Made by a program: the position numbers and the translations under genes
Notes under the pieces: generated by a model
Seen by the model: only the letters and a program-made list of their open reading frames with translations
Told to the model about the DNA's origin: nothing
Database searches by the model: none
Shown: positions 15,283 through 17,587 of the stretch, piece by piece
How positions within the stretch are numbered: position 1 is the stretch's first letter
Layout of the letters: each line of letters opens with the position of its first letter
Origin: Clostridiales bacterium
GTDB taxonomy: Bacteria; Bacillota; Clostridia; Christensenellales; Aristaeellaceae
Reading direction: 5' to 3'
Assembly: GCA_012513735.1 (NCBI GenBank)
Contig: JAAZBR010000017.1
Location: 1 to 17,587 of the forward strand
DNA: 17,587 nt

Positions 15283-16273
15283 GCCGCGGACAAACCGCCT
15301 GATCCGCTGGCGGGGACTGGTACAGCTGTTGTTTGCAGCGGCCAGCAACAGCTTTGTCACCGGGTTTCTGGCGGGCAAGATCTATCAGGGCGACCTGAAA
15401 AAGCTATGCGCCCCCGGCCTCAACTGCTACTCCTGCCCGGGCGCACTGCTGAGCTGCCCCATCGGCAGCCTGCAGGCGGTGCTTACCAGCCGCGCCTTCA
15501 GTATCACCCTGTATGTAACGGGCCTGCTGCTGGTGTTTGGCGCCACCATGGGCCGCTTTGTCTGTGGGTTCCTGTGCCCGTTCGGCATGATCCAGGAGTG
15601 GCTGTACCGCATTCCCTTCCCCTGGAAGAAGAAAACCTTCAGGGGAGACAAGCCGCTGCGCAGATTCAAGTATCTGCTGCTGGTGGTGCTGGTGATTGCC
15701 CTTCCCACGCTGGTAAAGGATGCGGCCGGCAGCGGGTCGCCCACCTTCTGCAAGTACGTGTGCCCTGCCGGTACCCTGGAAGCAGCCATCCCGCTGGTGC
15801 TGCTGAACCCCGGCGGTCCTGGGGTGTCCGCGCCCCCACCGGCGGCGCTGCCCGAGTTGCGCATCGAAATTGCGTCCAGCCAGCCTGTTTACGAGACGGG
15901 GCCGCTGTTCACCTGGAAAATGCTGATTCTGGTGGCCGTGGTGCTGCTGAGCGTTATGGTCTGGCGGCCCTTCTGCCGCTATCTGTGCCCCCTGGGGGCC
16001 ATCTATGGGCTGATGAATCCGGTGTCTCTGTACCGGCTGCGCATGGAGCAGGATTTGTGCATCCATTGCGGCAAGTGTAACCGCAGCTGCAAGATGGCGC
16101 TGGAGCCGGAACGCCGTCAGAATGAGGCCGAATGCGTGCGCTGCGGGGATTGTGTCAAAGCCTGTCCCACGGGTGCACTCACTATGGGATTTATTCAACG
16201 GAAACCACGTGCCGCGGAGCCTGGGCTGCCACTGGAGCCAACGGATCCTCAGGCGAAAGGGAGGAACCTATGA
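15275..16273 (+). CDS. NapH-like membrane polyferredoxin (4Fe-4S binding protein)
   Basis: A 332-aa membrane protein with about five hydrophobic segments (near 14-35, 76-98, 132-147, 165-178, 213-230). Cysteines are numerous and ordered: Cys45, Cys51, Cys54 and Cys61 (LNCYSCPG and SCPIGS); CGFLCPFG (Cys97/101); CKYVCPAG (159/163); CRYLCPLGA (234/238). Two classic 4Fe-4S ferredoxin motifs close the protein: Cys262/265/268/272 and Cys287/290/293/297. This is the NapH/NosR/RdxA-type architecture, used to move electrons across or along the membrane. The clostridial form usually sits beside CD1871A peptides and TlpA-like proteins, as here. The start is TTG at 15275, with GGAG at 15261-15264; it overlaps the upstream gene by 8 nt. 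It ends with an ATGA overlap into the next gene. The electron donor and acceptor are unknown. Confidence 0.9.
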   Translation: MAKPRTNRLIRWRGLVQLLFAAASNSFVTGFLAGKIYQGDLKKLCAPGLNCYSCPGALLSCPIGSLQAVLTSRAFSITLYVTGLLLVFGATMGRFVCGFLCPFGMIQEWLYRIPFPWKKKTFRGDKPLRRFKYLLLVVLVIALPTLVKDAAGSGSPTFCKYVCPAGTLEAAIPLVLLNPGGPGVSAPPPAALPELRIEIASSQPVYETGPLFTWKMLILVAVVLLSVMVWRPFCRYLCPLGAIYGLMNPVSLYRLRMEQDLCIHCGKCNRSCKMALEPERRQNEAECVRCGDCVKACPTGALTMGFIQRKPRAAEPGLPLEPTDPQAKGRNL

Positions 16274-17424
16274 AACGTTTTATGACTCTGCTTCTGTTGC
16301 TTTGCCTGGGCTTGGCGCCCGTTTTGGCCCAGCCTGCGGGTGAGCCGCAGCCCATCACGGTGGATGAAATCAACCGCTTCAACCAGGGGCTGCTGCAGCG
16401 GGCCCTGGAGGAAAAGGCCGCCGTTGTGCAGAGCGCCGAGGGTTTTATGGCAGAGGGAACGGGGTACACCCTTTACCTGACCAGCGATGACCTGAGCGCT
16501 GATTCGGTGATCAGCGATGCGCTGCTCAGCATCAATTCGCTGCATGTGGAGGGCATGATGGATACCCGGGGCATCGGTGTCACCAGCAGCCTGGCCGATG
16601 TGTATGCGGCCTGGCCCAATGACAACCCCATGCTGGTCGGCACCATGTCGGGCGCTGTGCTGTATATGCGGGGCGCTTTACCCGAGGAGGTCAGCCTGGG
16701 CCGGATCGTGCGCGACGGCCAGCAGGTGCAGGTGGTGGAGCACGTGGTCTATCAGCAGGTGGATGATGGCTTCCTGCGCAGAGGCATCCAATACCTGATC
16801 GACAACAGCGAGGTCATAGCCATCCGCAGCTTTGGCGGCAGCCAGTCCATCGATGCGGAGACCGCGCAGCAGGAGCTGCAGGCAGCCAGCGACCTGCAGG
16901 AGCAGACGAGTTATTTTGCCTATGATACCAAGGATCCCACCCAGCTTCAGCGGGAGGACCTGGTGGTGCAGGGGTTGGACTTTCTGGATATGAAGCCCGA
17001 GGATGCCGTGCAGGTGTTTGGGGAAGCGGTGCACGAGGAAAAAGTAGAGGATTCAACCGGCGAGCAGATCCGCACTTTGCAGTGGGATGGCGTGGAAATC
17101 GTCTTCATCTATGATGCAGCCGGTGCTTTCCAGCGTACCGAGCGCATCACGGTCACAGGCACCGGCATTGAGGGGCCCCGGGGCTTCCGCGTAGGTACAC
17201 GCCTGCAGGATGCCATTGCCCGCATTGCCCACGAGGATGCAATCCCCAGCGCTTCCGCCGCGTTGTATGGGGACGCTGCCCAACAGCAGCCGCCCTACGG
17301 CAGGCTGGACAGGGAGGGCCAGCAGGCCCAGCTTTACTACGCCTTGAAACAGGGGGAAAGCACGCTGCTGTTCAGCAGCCTGTTTATTGAGGATAAGCTG
17401 GTTGAGATGAGCTTGACCCGCTAA
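16270..17424 (+). CDS. Secreted protein of unknown function with three divergent repeat modules
   Basis: A 384-aa protein with a signal peptide (MKRFMTLLLLLCLGLAPVLA, likely cleaved after residue 20). I recognise no named family. After a linker and a beta-rich first part (residues 24-95), three related segments can be seen. Each begins with a hydrophobic-Gly turn, a helix with a D-x-x/A-V pattern and a Pro- or Gly-containing loop, and ends in beta strands: RGIGVTSSLADVYAAWPND (100-188), QGLDFLDMKPEDAVQVFGEA (234-299), RGFRVGTRLQDAIARIAHED (304-384). The shape is reminiscent of BamE/SmpA-like small domains, but this is a guess. There are no cysteines in the mature part, so it is not itself a thiol carrier. 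GGGAGGA at 16259-16265 supports ATG 16270, which overlaps the preceding stop by 4 nt. It belongs to the redox operon. Confidence 0.85.
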   Translation: MKRFMTLLLLLCLGLAPVLAQPAGEPQPITVDEINRFNQGLLQRALEEKAAVVQSAEGFMAEGTGYTLYLTSDDLSADSVISDALLSINSLHVEGMMDTRGIGVTSSLADVYAAWPNDNPMLVGTMSGAVLYMRGALPEEVSLGRIVRDGQQVQVVEHVVYQQVDDGFLRRGIQYLIDNSEVIAIRSFGGSQSIDAETAQQELQAASDLQEQTSYFAYDTKDPTQLQREDLVVQGLDFLDMKPEDAVQVFGEAVHEEKVEDSTGEQIRTLQWDGVEIVFIYDAAGAFQRTERITVTGTGIEGPRGFRVGTRLQDAIARIAHEDAIPSASAALYGDAAQQQPPYGRLDREGQQAQLYYALKQGESTLLFSSLFIEDKLVEMSLTR

Positions 17425-17442
17425 TACTGCCAAGGAGGCCCC

Positions 17443-17587
17443 ATGCGGATCGATCTGAGCTGCCCAGTTGAACTGTGGCACTTCAGGCTGCCCACACAGG
17501 ACTACCCCGTGGTCGCCCTGCAGCTGTTCAACCTGTCTGACAAGACGGTGACCAGCATTCAGGCGGCCTTTTTGTGTTTCAATGCGG
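17443..17587 (+). CDS. Unidentified protein, cut by window end
   Basis: The first 48 codons of a gene that continues beyond the window. ATG 17443 follows AAGGAGG at 17432-17438, and the gap from the previous gene is 18 nt, so it is probably in the same operon. The visible N-terminus (MRIDLSCPVELWHFRLPTQD, then YPVVALQLFNLSDKTVTSIQ and a hydrophobic end) has no signal peptide and looks beta-rich. Clostridial proteins of unknown function begin in a similar CPVELW...LP way, but I cannot name a domain. Confidence 0.75.
   Translation, partial: MRIDLSCPVELWHFRLPTQDYPVVALQLFNLSDKTVTSIQAAFLCFNA

Noticed and set aside
16132..16269. Extension of the secreted-protein gene into the polyferredoxin gene
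   Set aside because: It would bury the signal peptide inside the protein and overlap the second ferredoxin motif out of frame. ATG 16270 has GGGAGGA.

Overview
The window reads as a G+C-rich stretch of a Firmicutes (class Clostridia) chromosome, probably a strict anaerobe. It has consensus GGAGG Shine-Dalgarno sites, a gene order related to the Bacillus/Clostridium yabM-yabN-yabO cluster, an oxygen-sensitive class III ribonucleotide reductase, and a CD1871A-type CXXC peptide next to a NapH-like Fe-S membrane protein. gyrB-gyrA usually lie near oriC in this phylum, so the window may be origin-proximal (inference). No mobile element, CRISPR array, rRNA or tRNA was seen. No gene-free stretch exceeds 300 bp; the longest is 9293-9517.

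Layout. (1) 1-3837: the end of gyrB and complete gyrA, closed by an intrinsic terminator. (2) 3883-7559: a SpoVB/YabM-type lipid flippase, the tetrapyrrole-methylase/MazG fusion, HU with its own promoter inside mazG and its own terminator, and rqcP (S4 protein of ribosome quality control). (3) 7560-7680: a palindromic element and C-rich leader, then obg and yhbY (ribosome assembly). (4) 9367-9459: a compact control region with a terminator palindrome, two NrdR-type boxes and a near-consensus promoter, driving nrdD-nrdG (anaerobic dNTP synthesis). (5) 12457-13029, minus strand: two small conserved-looking genes, a DUF2007-like protein and a basic 58-aa protein. (6) 13155-17587: a divergent promoter starts a tightly packed operon of pyrimidine nucleoside phosphorylase, exported TlpA-like thioredoxin, a 44-aa CXXC membrane peptide, a NapH-like polyferredoxin, a secreted protein of three divergent modules, and a gene cut by the window end.

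The first half is housekeeping: DNA topology, nucleoid, nucleotide sanitation, ribosome assembly and rescue. The nrdDG unit supplies dNTPs without oxygen and appears to be under NrdR control. The last operon is the best candidate for a poorly described system. Its genes overlap by 4-8 nt and together place three thiol or Fe-S components at the membrane, which suggests an extracytoplasmic electron-transfer or disulfide-reduction module. This function is inferred from motifs and synteny, not shown.

A recurring feature is terminator-like hairpins placed just upstream of another same-strand gene (gyrA/yabM, hup/rqcP, 58-aa gene/DUF2007-like gene). This suggests that graded read-through sets expression ratios.
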